A stretch of 64,000 bases of DNA from Acidobacteriota bacterium (GTDB taxonomy: Bacteria; Acidobacteriota; Thermoanaerobaculia; Multivoradales; JBCCEF01), in contig JBCCEF010000003.1 of NCBI GenBank assembly GCA_039030395.1, forward strand, positions 186,001 to 250,000, read 5' to 3'. Both the position numbers and the translations under genes were made by a program. Positions 11,986-22,598 of the stretch are shown here, piece after piece. Below the pieces are notes generated by a model, which worked only from the letters and a program-made list of their open reading frames with translations, did not search any database and was not told the origin of the DNA. Every line of letters starts with the position of its first letter. The first letter of the stretch is position 1.

Positions 11986-12864
11986 ATGGCCAACCGCCGA
12001 GCCATCGTCAAGCGCCGCAAAGCGGTGCGCAATATCAAGAAGATCACGCGCACCATGCAGCTCATCGCGACCGCCCGATTTCAGTCGGCGATGAACCGCG
12101 CGGTGCGGACGCGTCCCTACACGGACAAGCTGGCGGAGCTGATCGAGGATCTATCCGGCGTCACCGGCGACTACGAACATCCCCTGATGCAGCCGTCGGA
12201 TTCCAAGCGCTCGGCGCTGGTGGTGTTGACCAGCAACCGCGGTCTGTGCGGCGGCTACAACGCCAACGTCATCCGCACCGCCAACGCCCACCTCAAGGCG
12301 CAAAAAGCGTCGGGTCTCGAGACGGACGTCTACATGGTCGGCCGCAAGGGCCTGTCGGCCTTCAAGTTCAGCGGCCGCGACGTCGAGCGCCAGATCCTGG
12401 ACATCGACGACAAGCCGCGTTTCGAGCAGGTGGAGCCCATCGCCCAGGAGTTGATCGACGAGTTTACCGCCGGGCGCCTCGGCTCCGTTTACGTTGCCTA
12501 CATGCGCTTCTACTCCCCTGGCAAGCAGTTGCCGGAGATCTTCCAGTTGTTGCCCCTGTCGCGCGAGGAAACCGCCGGCGAGGCGGAGGAAGAGACCGGA
12601 GCGCAGGGCATTTACGAAATTCAACCGTCCCCCGAGGAGCTGCTCGAGCGGCTGCTGCCGGCGGCGGTTCGCATGCGCCTCTTCCAGAGCTTCAACGACG
12701 CCGCCGTCAGCGAGCAGATCGCCCGCATGGCGGCCATGAAGGCGGCCACCGAAGCGGCGGAAGAGATGATCGGAAACCTAACGCGGGAATACAACCGGGC
12801 GCGCCAGAGCCAGATCACCCTGGAGCTGCTCGACATCGTCGGCGGCGCCAACGCCCTGGCTTGA
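11986..12864 (+). CDS. atpG: ATP synthase F1 subunit gamma
   Basis: Central-stalk rotor subunit. 292 residues. The N-terminal helix shows RAIVKRRKAVRNIKKITRTM followed by QLIATARFQSA, and the C-terminal helix shows EMIGNLTREYNRARQSQITLELLDIVGGANAL, both hallmark regions. The mid-domain has the SNRGLCGGYNANVI motif. A loop near residues 190-210 is acidic (EETAGEAEEETGAQ). ATG at 11986, 3 nt after the atpA stop, so translation is probably coupled. Confidence 0.94.
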   Translation: MANRRAIVKRRKAVRNIKKITRTMQLIATARFQSAMNRAVRTRPYTDKLAELIEDLSGVTGDYEHPLMQPSDSKRSALVVLTSNRGLCGGYNANVIRTANAHLKAQKASGLETDVYMVGRKGLSAFKFSGRDVERQILDIDDKPRFEQVEPIAQELIDEFTAGRLGSVYVAYMRFYSPGKQLPEIFQLLPLSREETAGEAEEETGAQGIYEIQPSPEELLERLLPAAVRMRLFQSFNDAAVSEQIARMAAMKAATEAAEEMIGNLTREYNRARQSQITLELLDIVGGANALA

Positions 12865-12878
12865 TGAGATTTTTCTAG

Positions 12879-14342
<1,464 letters not shown>

Positions 14343-14344
14343 GC

Positions 14345-14740
14345 GTGGCGAGCAAGACCTTCAAGGTCAGCGTGGTCACCCCCGAAGGCGCCGCCCTCGA
14401 GGCGGAAGCCACCTCGGCGGTTTTTCCGGCCAACGACGGCGAGATCGGCATCCTGCCGAACCACGCGCCGCTGTTGTCGCTGGTGGGGATCGGCCTGCTC
14501 CGGGTGACCAAGGCGGACGGCGGCTCGGAGCGCCTGTATGTCGACGGCGGCTTCGCCCAAGTGGGCGACAACAAACTGGTGCTCTTGACCGAGCAGGCAC
14601 GCGACCTCGACGACCTCGACCCGGCCGAAGCGACTCGCCTCGCCGCCGAGCACGGCGGACTCACCGTCGGTGAGAAGGCTCTGCAAGCCCGCGATGAAGC
14701 CGCCGAACGCGCCCGCGTCCAGCGGCGGCTGGCAAGGTAG
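14345..14740 (+). CDS. atpC: ATP synthase F1 subunit epsilon
   Basis: 131-residue regulatory rotor subunit. The N-terminal beta-sandwich carries the conserved VVTPEGAALEAEATSAVFP and NDGEIGILPNHAPLLSLV blocks, and the C-terminus is the helical hairpin ending AAERARVQRRLA. The GTG at 14345 lies 2 nt after the atpD stop; reading further upstream in this frame only overlaps atpD. It is the last gene of the operon, before a strong terminator. Confidence 0.92.
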   Translation: MASKTFKVSVVTPEGAALEAEATSAVFPANDGEIGILPNHAPLLSLVGIGLLRVTKADGGSERLYVDGGFAQVGDNKLVLLTEQARDLDDLDPAEATRLAAEHGGLTVGEKALQARDEAAERARVQRRLAR

Positions 14741-14766
14741 CAGAGCCCAGCCGGTCGGTAAGCCTG

Positions 14767-14801
14767 AAAAGCCCCTTCGCTTCGGCGAAGGGGCTTTTTT
14801 T
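14767..14801 (+). terminator. Rho-independent terminator of the ATP synthase operon
   Basis: An 11-bp stem AGCCCCTTCGC / GCGAAGGGGCT with a stable TTCG tetraloop, preceded by AAA and followed by a run of seven T. It begins 27 nt after the atpC stop and closes the operon. Confidence 0.93.
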
Positions 14802-14876
14802 GTGGGCCACAGTACGATGTTGCGGCTGTCCCATACCCGTCCAGCAATCCGGCGGGTCGGACGGCCTCGTCGGTGC

Positions 14877-16910
14877 TCAGAGCCGAGTGAGCGGCTCCAC
14901 TCGGTATTCGAGCGGCACCATCATGCCGTCGATGCGGGTGAAGACGGCCAGGCGATCGCTGCGCGCGCTGTAAACGATGTGGTGACCCTTGATACCTCCG
15001 GCGTTTTGCCAGTACGTCGCGTCGTCTGACAGCGGATTATGGGAAACGATGAAGGCCGTCGACTTCTTTTTCCCGAGGGCCCGGCGGAAGGCGACGACAT
15101 CTCGCTTGCCATAGCCGGTGGGCTTGCCGGGGCGACGGAGCCGGATCCAGGTGAGCTGATGAGTCAGCTTCGGCTGGTGCCGGATGTTCACCACCGCCTG
15201 TCTTGTGACTTTCCCCAGCGGTGGCCCCGCATGACAGGCGATGAAGTCCTTGGAGAGGGCGACGTGCGGGCTCAGGCGGTAGAAGCGCCGCATCTCTTCG
15301 ACGTAGCGCTCGCCCCTTGTCCGGTGTAGATGGGTTCGCCATAGGCGCCCCTGCTCGACTCCTCGCTTGGTCACCTCGTGGGAGAAACTGTCGTGATTGC
15401 CCAGTAGGTAGACCACGTGCCCCGGCAGGGCGCGCATCAGCCGCAGGATGAGGTCCATGGCGACGACGGAACTTCCCATCTCAGCGAGCTGAGACTCTTC
15501 CCGATGTACCGCATCGCCGAGGAGCACGAGGGCCGCTCGTTTTCGCTCCAGCTCGTCGAGAAAACGGTTTTCGGTCAGGATCTTGACCAGATTCTCCAAT
15601 TTGGCGTGCAAGTCGCCCACCAGCACCGGCACGAGGTGGTCCGGAAGCTCGATCAGGCCGCCAGGTTCGCCGTCGCGGTTTGCGCGGCGAAGCGGGCTGG
15701 ATTCAAGTTGCGCGTTGACGGCCTGAAGACATTCGAGGGCGCCTTTCGGTTCGAGCCGGTCGAAGGAGCCGCCGAAGATCTCTTTCAGCCTGGCCAACCG
15801 ATGCGCTCGATCTGCAAGGAGAACCGGCTCCCCGGCTTCTCGCACCTCGCATCCCTTGGGGGAATGAAGATCGGCCAGGCACAGGTAGTCGCCTTCGAAG
15901 CTCATCTCCAGCCAGGGCCGAACATCCGAGGGAAGGGGGAGCGAAATCCGCTGGCTCGCTTCCCGTTGGCCGATGCGGGTGCTCTGGCCGGATCCGAGGC
16001 GGGTGAACCCGCTGATTCCTCGCCGGTACTCCGCGGGATCGAAGATCAACAGATCAGGCGACCACTCGGTACCGGGGGCGAGGGGATGATCCTGGTGGAC
16101 CTGGAGCGCCTGGAAGCCGAGGTCGATCTCGACCGGAAGGGCCGATACCGGAATCCGAATCTGCTCTCCGGTGAGAGTCTGTCCATGCGGCACCTCGACG
16201 ATTGGTGCGTCGTCACTCCGAATGATCCGCTTGAACGTGGTCTCGACGAGGCTGCGCCGGGGTCGCCTGGTGCTGCCGGCCGCTCCTGGGGACCGCTTCT
16301 CGGCGATGCGATGGGGTGGAGCTCCGAAACCGTCGCGAACGTAGACGGTCAGACCGGCACGGTGAAAAAGACGGGCGATCTCTCCGTAGATCCGCAACTC
16401 CTCGGCGGTCTTCTCCAGCGAAACCTCAGCGTCCACCGGGTGAGTCTGGAAGCTGGCGCGTTGGCGCCGGCTCTCGAAGACCTCTTCGGCCGGCGGCAGC
16501 AAGAACTCGAAGACCACCCTGCGGCGCCAGTCGACGAAGCTCCAGCGAGAAGGCTCCTGGGGTAGGTGGACGCGCTTCGGCTCGAGGACCAGCGCTTCTG
16601 GTGCTTCGAGAAAGTCCCTTTCGAACAGGGCCAAGGCCTGGGAGTAGCCGCGAAACGGAAATCCCAGATGGACTTCTCGGGGACGAAACGTCAGGATCCG
16701 CGACCGCCACCAGCGACTTTCGGTGAGATCGAGGAATCCTTCTTCCGGCCAGCCGCCGATGGATTGGATGAGGGTGGTCTTGCCGCAACCGTGGGGACCG
16801 GTAACCACGAGTTGCCGGTAGCCCGTGCCCTGGGCGAAGGGAATTCCGCGGATCTTCTGTAGTTCCCGGACGGGCTCGAGGTTCAGCTCGGCGTCTCTCA
16901 TGCCAGGCAT
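14877..16910 (-). CDS. P-loop ATPase / FHA-like / PPP-type metallophosphatase fusion
   Basis: 677 residues in three parts. N-terminal P-loop GPHGCGKTT (38-46) followed by a region rich in Trp/Arg, resembling a kinase/NTPase domain. The middle part (about 305-360, TRLGSGQSTRIGQREASQ then LADLHSPKGCEV) has the beta-strand pattern of a degenerate forkhead-associated domain. The C-terminal part is a calcineurin-like phosphatase: VGDLHAK (about 430), LLGDAVHREE, LLGNHDSF (about 503), ACHAGPP (about 559) and VSHNP (about 623); the usual GDxxDRG is altered to GDAVHRE. No membrane segment. A phospho-signalling role is inferred. Next gene downstream on this strand is none; PiT lies 45 nt upstream. Confidence 0.7.
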   Translation of the reverse strand: MPGMRDAELNLEPVRELQKIRGIPFAQGTGYRQLVVTGPHGCGKTTLIQSIGGWPEEGFLDLTESRWWRSRILTFRPREVHLGFPFRGYSQALALFERDFLEAPEALVLEPKRVHLPQEPSRWSFVDWRRRVVFEFLLPPAEEVFESRRQRASFQTHPVDAEVSLEKTAEELRIYGEIARLFHRAGLTVYVRDGFGAPPHRIAEKRSPGAAGSTRRPRRSLVETTFKRIIRSDDAPIVEVPHGQTLTGEQIRIPVSALPVEIDLGFQALQVHQDHPLAPGTEWSPDLLIFDPAEYRRGISGFTRLGSGQSTRIGQREASQRISLPLPSDVRPWLEMSFEGDYLCLADLHSPKGCEVREAGEPVLLADRAHRLARLKEIFGGSFDRLEPKGALECLQAVNAQLESSPLRRANRDGEPGGLIELPDHLVPVLVGDLHAKLENLVKILTENRFLDELERKRAALVLLGDAVHREESQLAEMGSSVVAMDLILRLMRALPGHVVYLLGNHDSFSHEVTKRGVEQGRLWRTHLHRTRGERYVEEMRRFYRLSPHVALSKDFIACHAGPPLGKVTRQAVVNIRHQPKLTHQLTWIRLRRPGKPTGYGKRDVVAFRRALGKKKSTAFIVSHNPLSDDATYWQNAGGIKGHHIVYSARSDRLAVFTRIDGMMVPLEYRVEPLTRL

Positions 16911-16955
16911 CTCCGCAGTCGCAAGGCGTCCGGACGCGGGATGAAAAGCACCCTG

Positions 16956-18203
16956 CTAGAGGAAGAGACCCTTAAAGAAAAAGAAGAAGAACGCCGCTAG
17001 CGCCGCTCCGATGGGCAGCGTGACCAGCCACGAGGTCACAATTCCCGCCACCACGCGCAGGTCGATGGCCGCAATGCCGCGCGCCAGGCCGACCCCCAGC
17101 ACCGAGCCGACGATGATGTGAGTGGTCGACACCGGAAGGCCCAGACGCGAGGCGAGAACCACCGTCGAGGCGGCCGCCAGCTCGGCGCAGAAACCGCGGC
17201 TGGGGGTGAGTTCGGTGATCTTGGTGCCGATCGTCTTCATCACCCGGTAGCCCATGGTGCTCAAGCCGAGCACGATGCCGCCGCCGCCCAGGATCAGAAT
17301 CCACAACGGCAGCGCCGAGGTCTGGGCCACCTCGCCGGTGTTGACGATGCTGACGATGGCGGCAAGTGGGCCGATGCCGTTGGCCACGTCGTTGGAGCCG
17401 TGGGCGAAGGCCATGGCGCAGGCGGTGAACACGCAGAGGGGGGCGAACACCTTCTCGACGCTGGCGTAGGCGAAGTCTCTTTCGGCCGAAGGGTCCACCT
17501 GAATCCGGCGCAGCAAGGTTCTTCCGACAAGGGCGACCAGCAGGCCGATGACGACGGCGGCGATGAACGACTGGCCGGTCGTGAGTTCGAGATCCAGGTG
17601 CTTGAGGCCCTTGAACATCGTCACTAGGGCGACGAGGGTACCCATCAGGAAGACATAGATGGGTCCGTAGCGTTTGGCGTTTTCGAACGGGGAGTCGGTA
17701 TCCAGAATGAGCTTGCGCACGCTTTGTGTCAGCAGGAAGGCGATGGTGGCGCCGATCAAGGGCGAGATCACCCAACTCGCGACGATGCCGCCGACCTTCT
17801 GCCACTCGACGGCGCTCAGCCCGAGGCCGACCATTCCGAAGCCGACAAGAGCGCCGACGATGGTGTGGGTAGTGGAAACCGGCCAGCCGAAGTAGCTCGC
17901 CACCATCAACCACACTCCCGCTGCCAGCAGCGCCGAGAGCATGCCGTAGACCAGGATCTCCGGCGACGGCACGGCGGCGGCGTCAATGATGCCCTTGCGA
18001 ATGGTGCCGGTGACATGACCGCCGGCCAAAAAGGCTCCCGCAAACTCGAAAATGGCGGCGATGATGATCGCCCGGCGAACGGTGATGGCGCCGGAGCCGA
18101 CGGAGGTACCCATGGCGTTCGCGACGTCGTTGGCGCCGACACCCCAGGTCATGTAGAGGGCGAAGATGATCGCCAGGGTGACGAGAATCAGTGCATATTC
18201 CAA
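16956..18203 (-). CDS. pit: PiT-family inorganic phosphate transporter
   Basis: Low-affinity phosphate symporter of the inner membrane (Pho-4/PiT family). 415 residues, about 10-11 membrane helices, with the duplicated signature: GANDVANAMGTSVGSGAI near the N-terminus and GSNDVANGIGPLAAI in the second half, plus two PVSTTHTIVG/PVSTTHIIVG blocks. The cytoplasmic loop between halves is short. It follows a DUF47 (PhoU-like) gene by 22 nt on the same strand, the classical pit accessory pair. Confidence 0.92.
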   Translation of the reverse strand: MEYALILVTLAIIFALYMTWGVGANDVANAMGTSVGSGAITVRRAIIIAAIFEFAGAFLAGGHVTGTIRKGIIDAAAVPSPEILVYGMLSALLAAGVWLMVASYFGWPVSTTHTIVGALVGFGMVGLGLSAVEWQKVGGIVASWVISPLIGATIAFLLTQSVRKLILDTDSPFENAKRYGPIYVFLMGTLVALVTMFKGLKHLDLELTTGQSFIAAVVIGLLVALVGRTLLRRIQVDPSAERDFAYASVEKVFAPLCVFTACAMAFAHGSNDVANGIGPLAAIVSIVNTGEVAQTSALPLWILILGGGGIVLGLSTMGYRVMKTIGTKITELTPSRGFCAELAAASTVVLASRLGLPVSTTHIIVGSVLGVGLARGIAAIDLRVVAGIVTSWLVTLPIGAALAAFFFFFFKGLFL

Positions 18204-18225
18204 AGGGTCTCCCTCCCTGCAGTCC

Positions 18226-18906
18226 TCAGCGAGCGATCAAAAGTCGCAGGCGATCGCCGACGTTCTCGGCATAGTCGGCGAGGCGACCGATACGCTGGAT
18301 CTGGTCATACCAAAAGACCACCGTCAGCGGCTTCAACTGGTCCTCGTTCTCGAACAGCGTTCGGCTGAGGTTCATGCCCATGTCGTCGGTCTCCGTCTCG
18401 AGAGCGTTCAAGGCATCGACCATCTCCTCTACCTTGTCACCGGCGCGACCGCGGAAACCCATCTCGATCAGCTCGTCGAGTTCGTGGATGACCTCCGCGC
18501 ACTTGGCTACAGCGTCGCGGGTTTTCAGTACGTAGGGCAAGATTTGGCCTTTAAGAACGTCCGGCACCGTCATCTTTCTCAGGGTCAGAAGGCCGGCGAC
18601 ATCCTGAGCCGTGTCGGCGATGTTGTCCTGCGCGTTGAGAAGATCGAGCAGGTCGCGGCGATCGACCGGCAGGAAAAGGCCTTTAGGCAGGTGGGACCGG
18701 ATTTCGTTCTTAATGCTGTCGGCTCTTCGTTCGAGTTCGAAGATCTCTTCCTTGCGTTCGAAGAGCTTTTCGTCGTCGCCGGAGGTTAGGGCTTTGAAGA
18801 GAAGAACGGTTTTCTCAACACACTCTTCGACGACTTCCATGTGCTGCTGCATGGGACGGAACGGAGATCTGCCGAACAGGCCGGCCAAGGTGCTTTTCGC
18901 CTTCAT
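18226..18906 (-). CDS. DUF47/TIGR00153 PhoU-like phosphate transport regulator
   Basis: 226-residue all-helical cytoplasmic protein of the DUF47 family, commonly paired with PiT transporters and thought to modulate them. Typical features are the N-terminal GLFGRSPFRPMQQHMEVVEECV, the acidic ELERRADSIKNEI helix and the LDAQD-like LLNAQDNIADTAQDVAGLL helix. The start at 18906 has a clear ribosome site (AAAGGA, 7 nt upstream); an in-frame extension to 18999 is Arg/Pro-rich and unlikely. It is the promoter-proximal gene of the pair. Confidence 0.88.
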   Translation of the reverse strand: MKAKSTLAGLFGRSPFRPMQQHMEVVEECVEKTVLLFKALTSGDDEKLFERKEEIFELERRADSIKNEIRSHLPKGLFLPVDRRDLLDLLNAQDNIADTAQDVAGLLTLRKMTVPDVLKGQILPYVLKTRDAVAKCAEVIHELDELIEMGFRGRAGDKVEEMVDALNALETETDDMGMNLSRTLFENEDQLKPLTVVFWYDQIQRIGRLADYAENVGDRLRLLIAR

Positions 18907-19088
18907 GCTGGGTCCTTTTGTTCGTCGTCCGGGGCCGGCGCGATGTCGGTCCCTATCCGGTGGCGCGATGCTTTCGACAGGCCGAGATTTCCTAGGCAAG
19001 GATCGGCGTCAGGCCGGTTTCTCGATGTAGGTAATGTCCGAGGCGAGACTACCACTCCAGGTGTCGCCGTGACCCGCGAGCGATTCGG

Positions 19089-20825
19089 TCAGACGTAGTA
19101 GAGGATCAAGCAGGCTGCGAGTAGCAGCGTGGCCCACAGCACCATGGTGCGGGTGGTCCAGATTCCGCCGAGCCAGCCGGTGGGGCCGAGGGCTTGGCCG
19201 GAGCGTTCGAGCAGGCGGTGGAGGCCGCCCACGAAGGCGGAGCGGAGAGCGCGGTCGACGGTGGCGCCGTGGCGGTGGAGCCACTCGGCCAAGGCGCGTC
19301 CCGGCTTCCTATAGAACCAGTCCGTGTCGAGCACCGTGGAGCGCAGCTCCGGTGGGTAGGCGCCGATGCGGTTCAACACCGTGAAGGCCAGGGCCGAGAA
19401 CATCAGAAGCTGGATTTGGGTGATGACGTGGGCCATGGTGTACGGCTCATAGGTCACCGGGAAGGGCAAGAGCGGGTAGAGCAGCTTGTGCGGGAACATG
19501 CCGATGGCGAGGCAGGGCAACGCCGTCAGCGCCATCGCCCACAGCATGTTCTTAGGCGCCTCGCCTGCGAAGTCGCGCTTCTCGGGAGCGAACTTCTTCC
19601 ACTTGCCGGTGTCGTGGTGGAAGAAGGCGAAGAAGGGGATCTTGATCCCCGAGTGGTGGAAAACGCCGGCGGAAGCAAAGAGCAGGATCAGGTAGACGAC
19701 GGTGCGGTGCTGGTATGCCGCTTCGCTGAGGATCAACGCTTTGGCGACGAAGCCCGAGAACAGCGGGAAGGCCGAAATGGACGCCGCGCCGACGATGCAG
19801 AAGGCGGTGGTCCAGGGCATTTTCTTGTAGAGGCCGCCCAGTTCCGAGCCCTTGGCGGTGCCGGCGTAGTTCAGGACGGCGCCCATCGACATGAAGAGCA
19901 GCGCCTTGTAGAGGATGTGGACGAAGGCGTGCGCCGCCGTACCGTTCAGGGACAGCTCCGTTCCCAGGCCGATGCCCACCACCATGAAGCCGAGCTGGTT
20001 GTTCAGGCTGTAGGCCAGCACCCGCCGGAGGTCGTTCTCGATCACCGCGAAAAAGATTGGGAATGCGGTCATAGCGGCGCCGATGGGGATCAGAATCTCG
20101 GTGCCGGCGAAGCCGCGGGCCAAGGCGTAGATCGCCAGCTTGGTGGTGAAGGCCGAGAGAAAGACGGTGCCGGTGACGGTGGCCTCCGGGTAGGCATCCT
20201 GCAGCCAGTTGTGGAGGAGCGGAAAGGCTGCCTTGATACCGAAGGCCAGGAAGATCAGCAGGCCCCCCAGGGTGTCCAAGTTGAGGGCGCCAAAGGCCAG
20301 CGAGCCGGAATCCCCGAAGTGGTAGAGGGCGCCGGCCAGCAACAGCACGCCGGAACCCACCTGGGCCACCAGGTAGCGCATGCCAGCGTGGTGGGCGCGC
20401 TCGCGACGCCGCGCCCAGATCAGGAACACCGAGGAAAGGGCCGTCAGCTCCCAGTAGACGAACAGCGTCACCAGGTCGCCGGAGAACACCGCGCCGATGG
20501 CCGCGCCGGCGTAGATCAAACCGGAGACGTGCTGCAGGGTGTCCTCGACGTGGAAGGCGTACAGCGCGCTGACGAAGGCCGCCAGATGGAAGACATATCC
20601 CCACACCAGGCTCAGGCGGTCCACTCGCACCGGCATCAGCTCGTAGCCGAAGATCTCGTAGGCGACGGTGGTGCCTTCGGGCAAGAAACTCAGGAGGTGC
20701 CAGGCGCTCAAGAGCGGCAGGATGACCAGCGCCCAGCGCTGGATCCGGCCGCGCAACAGCGCGAGCAGTAGGCCGCCACCGATCAGCAGCAGACCGGGCG
20801 GCAGGGTGGCGAGGAAGTCAGCCAT
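19089..20825 (-). CDS. NuoL/NuoM/MrpD-like antiporter subunit (third copy)
   Basis: 578 residues with about 14 membrane helices of the proton-conducting antiporter family (complex I NuoL/M/N, Mrp A/D). The core block FGIKAAFPLLHNWLQDAYPEA and the helix HAFVHILYKALLFMSMGAVL carry the conserved Lys and His residues of proton channels. An unusual cytosolic/periplasmic stretch HHDTGKWKKFAPEKRDFAGE sits in the second half, and the C-terminus is extended by an amphipathic region and a last helix. Start chosen at 20825 (MADFLATLPPG); it overlaps the upstream small gene by 8 nt. Last gene of the ten-gene operon. Confidence 0.85.
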   Translation of the reverse strand: MADFLATLPPGLLLIGGGLLLALLRGRIQRWALVILPLLSAWHLLSFLPEGTTVAYEIFGYELMPVRVDRLSLVWGYVFHLAAFVSALYAFHVEDTLQHVSGLIYAGAAIGAVFSGDLVTLFVYWELTALSSVFLIWARRRERAHHAGMRYLVAQVGSGVLLLAGALYHFGDSGSLAFGALNLDTLGGLLIFLAFGIKAAFPLLHNWLQDAYPEATVTGTVFLSAFTTKLAIYALARGFAGTEILIPIGAAMTAFPIFFAVIENDLRRVLAYSLNNQLGFMVVGIGLGTELSLNGTAAHAFVHILYKALLFMSMGAVLNYAGTAKGSELGGLYKKMPWTTAFCIVGAASISAFPLFSGFVAKALILSEAAYQHRTVVYLILLFASAGVFHHSGIKIPFFAFFHHDTGKWKKFAPEKRDFAGEAPKNMLWAMALTALPCLAIGMFPHKLLYPLLPFPVTYEPYTMAHVITQIQLLMFSALAFTVLNRIGAYPPELRSTVLDTDWFYRKPGRALAEWLHRHGATVDRALRSAFVGGLHRLLERSGQALGPTGWLGGIWTTRTMVLWATLLLAACLILYYV

Positions 20826-21129
20826 CGCTGGCCTCGCCATCGGAAGGTTTCTGCCCATCGCCCTCTTGGCCGTAGTAGTTCTCCGGCCGCTTGAGGATCA
20901 GGCGCATCGCCTTGGCGGCCATCACCAGGCCGATGGAGCCGAGGAAGCCGTAAAAGCCGAAGAAGCCGATCCAGCCCTCGAAGGCGAAGTGCGGGTGCTT
21001 GTCGTAGAAGAAATCGAGGATCACCAGAAGCCCGCAGGTGATGTACAGGCCGTAGACGATCTTGTCGACGTTCCGCGGCTCGTCGAGCCAACGACGATCC
21101 TTTTCCGGAAGGGGTTCGTGACCGCTCAC
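20818..21129 (-). CDS. Small two-helix membrane protein in the Mrp operon
   Basis: 103 residues from a GTG at 21129 that overlaps the upstream stop (GTGA). A polar N-terminus (SGHEPLPEKDRRWLDEPRN) precedes two hydrophobic helices (IVYGLYITCGLLVILDFFY and WIGFFGFYGFLGSIGLVM), and the C-terminus is Glu/Gly-rich. I do not recognise a named family. Tight coupling on both sides indicates it is an assembly factor or small subunit of the antiporter complex. Confidence 0.75.
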   Translation of the reverse strand: MSGHEPLPEKDRRWLDEPRNVDKIVYGLYITCGLLVILDFFYDKHPHFAFEGWIGFFGFYGFLGSIGLVMAAKAMRLILKRPENYYGQEGDGQKPSDGEASDG

Positions 21130-22598
21130 GGCGAGCCTCCGGCGATCGGCATCAGGAGTTGATAGATGTCGTCCGCCACGAAGAACAGGGCGACGCATCC
21201 AAGAGCCGTCACCACCGGCGGCGCCACGCACAGCCAGGGCTCCTTGCGCTCGGGAAACGCTTTCGTGTCCGCTGCGGACAGCGGCGAGAAGAACGCCCGC
21301 ACCGGGATCGGCATCAGGTACAGGATGTTCAAAAGCGAACTGATCATCAGCACCGCCACCAGGATCTGCTGCTCCGCCTCGACCGCCCCAAGGGCCAGAA
21401 ACCACTTGCTCCAGGAGCCTCCCAGCGGCGGCACGCCGATCACGCTGAAAGCGCCCACCACGAAGGCGGCGAAGGTCCAGGGCATCACTCGGCCGAGGCC
21501 GGAGAGGTCGGGGATCTCTTTCTTGTGGGTGGCGACATAGATCGCACCGGCACAGAAAAACAGAGTGATTTTGCCGAAGGCGTGCATGGCGATGTGCATG
21601 CCGCCGCCGATCACCCCCCAGGCGTTGGCGAGCATCGCGCCCAGCACGATGTAGGAGAGCTGGCTGACCGTCGAATAGGCGAGGCGGGCTTTGAGGTTCT
21701 CCTTGGTCATCGCGACCAGTGAGGCGGCGAGTACCGTGAAGCCGGCGGCCCAGGCGATCCACAGGCTGATGTCCGTGTCGCGCAGCAGGTCCAGGCCGAA
21801 GATGTAGACCACGACCTTCAACACCGTGAAAACGCCGACCTTGACCACCGCTACGGCGTGCAGCAGGGCGGAGACCGGAGTGGGCGCCACCATCGCCGCC
21901 GGCAGCCAGCGGTGGAAAGGCATCAGAGCCGCCTTGCCGGTGCCGAAGGCGTAGAGGGCGAGGAGCACCGCCAGTACCGGAGTGGAGGCCTTACCGGCCA
22001 GAATGCCGCCGGGTTGAAAGTCGAGAGTGCCGGCGGCGAACCAGGTCCACACCACCGCCAACAGCAGGAAGGTGATGGAGGTGAAGAGCAAAACCCCCAG
22101 GTACACCCGACCGCCGCGCCGCGCTTCGGCCGTTCCGTGGTGGGTAACCAACGGGTAGGTCGAGAGGGTCAAGACTTCGTAGAAGACGAACAGGGTGAGC
22201 ATGTTGCCCGCCATGGCGGCGCCGACGGCGGCGAAGATGGCGACGGCGAAGCAGGCGAAGAAGCGGCTTTGGTGGTCTTCGTTATTTCCCCGCAGGTAGC
22301 CGATCGAGTAGACCGTGGTGACGATCCACAGCATCGCCGCCACCAGCGCGAAGAGCATCCCCAAGGGTTCGACTTCGAAGGCGATGGCGAGCCCCGGCAG
22401 CATTTCGAACAGTTCGAGGGCTGGCCGCTCGCCGGCCTCGACCCGCGGCAGCAGCGACCAGGTGATCGCCAGCAGACCGCCGCCGGCCAGCAGGCTGAAG
22501 GTCTCCCGCAGATTCGGGCTGCGGTGGAACAGCGCTGAGGTGCCGGCGCCGGTAAGCGGCAGCAGCAGGGCCAGGGCGATAGCCGCGGTGGCGCTCAC
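21126..22598 (-). CDS. MrpD/NuoM-like antiporter subunit (second copy)
   Basis: 490 residues, about 14 membrane helices. Core motifs include the helix-7 block GTGKAALMPFHRWLPAAMVAPTPVSALLHA, and NLKARLAYSTVSQLSYI, both conserved in proton-translocating Mrp/complex I subunits. The correct start is the GTG at 22598, which overlaps the preceding stop; the same frame is open another 1.4 kb upstream but there it is only the shadow of the next gene. Likely pumps or conducts H+ as part of the Mrp complex. Confidence 0.88.
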   Translation of the reverse strand: MSATAAIALALLLPLTGAGTSALFHRSPNLRETFSLLAGGGLLAITWSLLPRVEAGERPALELFEMLPGLAIAFEVEPLGMLFALVAAMLWIVTTVYSIGYLRGNNEDHQSRFFACFAVAIFAAVGAAMAGNMLTLFVFYEVLTLSTYPLVTHHGTAEARRGGRVYLGVLLFTSITFLLLAVVWTWFAAGTLDFQPGGILAGKASTPVLAVLLALYAFGTGKAALMPFHRWLPAAMVAPTPVSALLHAVAVVKVGVFTVLKVVVYIFGLDLLRDTDISLWIAWAAGFTVLAASLVAMTKENLKARLAYSTVSQLSYIVLGAMLANAWGVIGGGMHIAMHAFGKITLFFCAGAIYVATHKKEIPDLSGLGRVMPWTFAAFVVGAFSVIGVPPLGGSWSKWFLALGAVEAEQQILVAVLMISSLLNILYLMPIPVRAFFSPLSAADTKAFPERKEPWLCVAPPVVTALGCVALFFVADDIYQLLMPIAGGSP

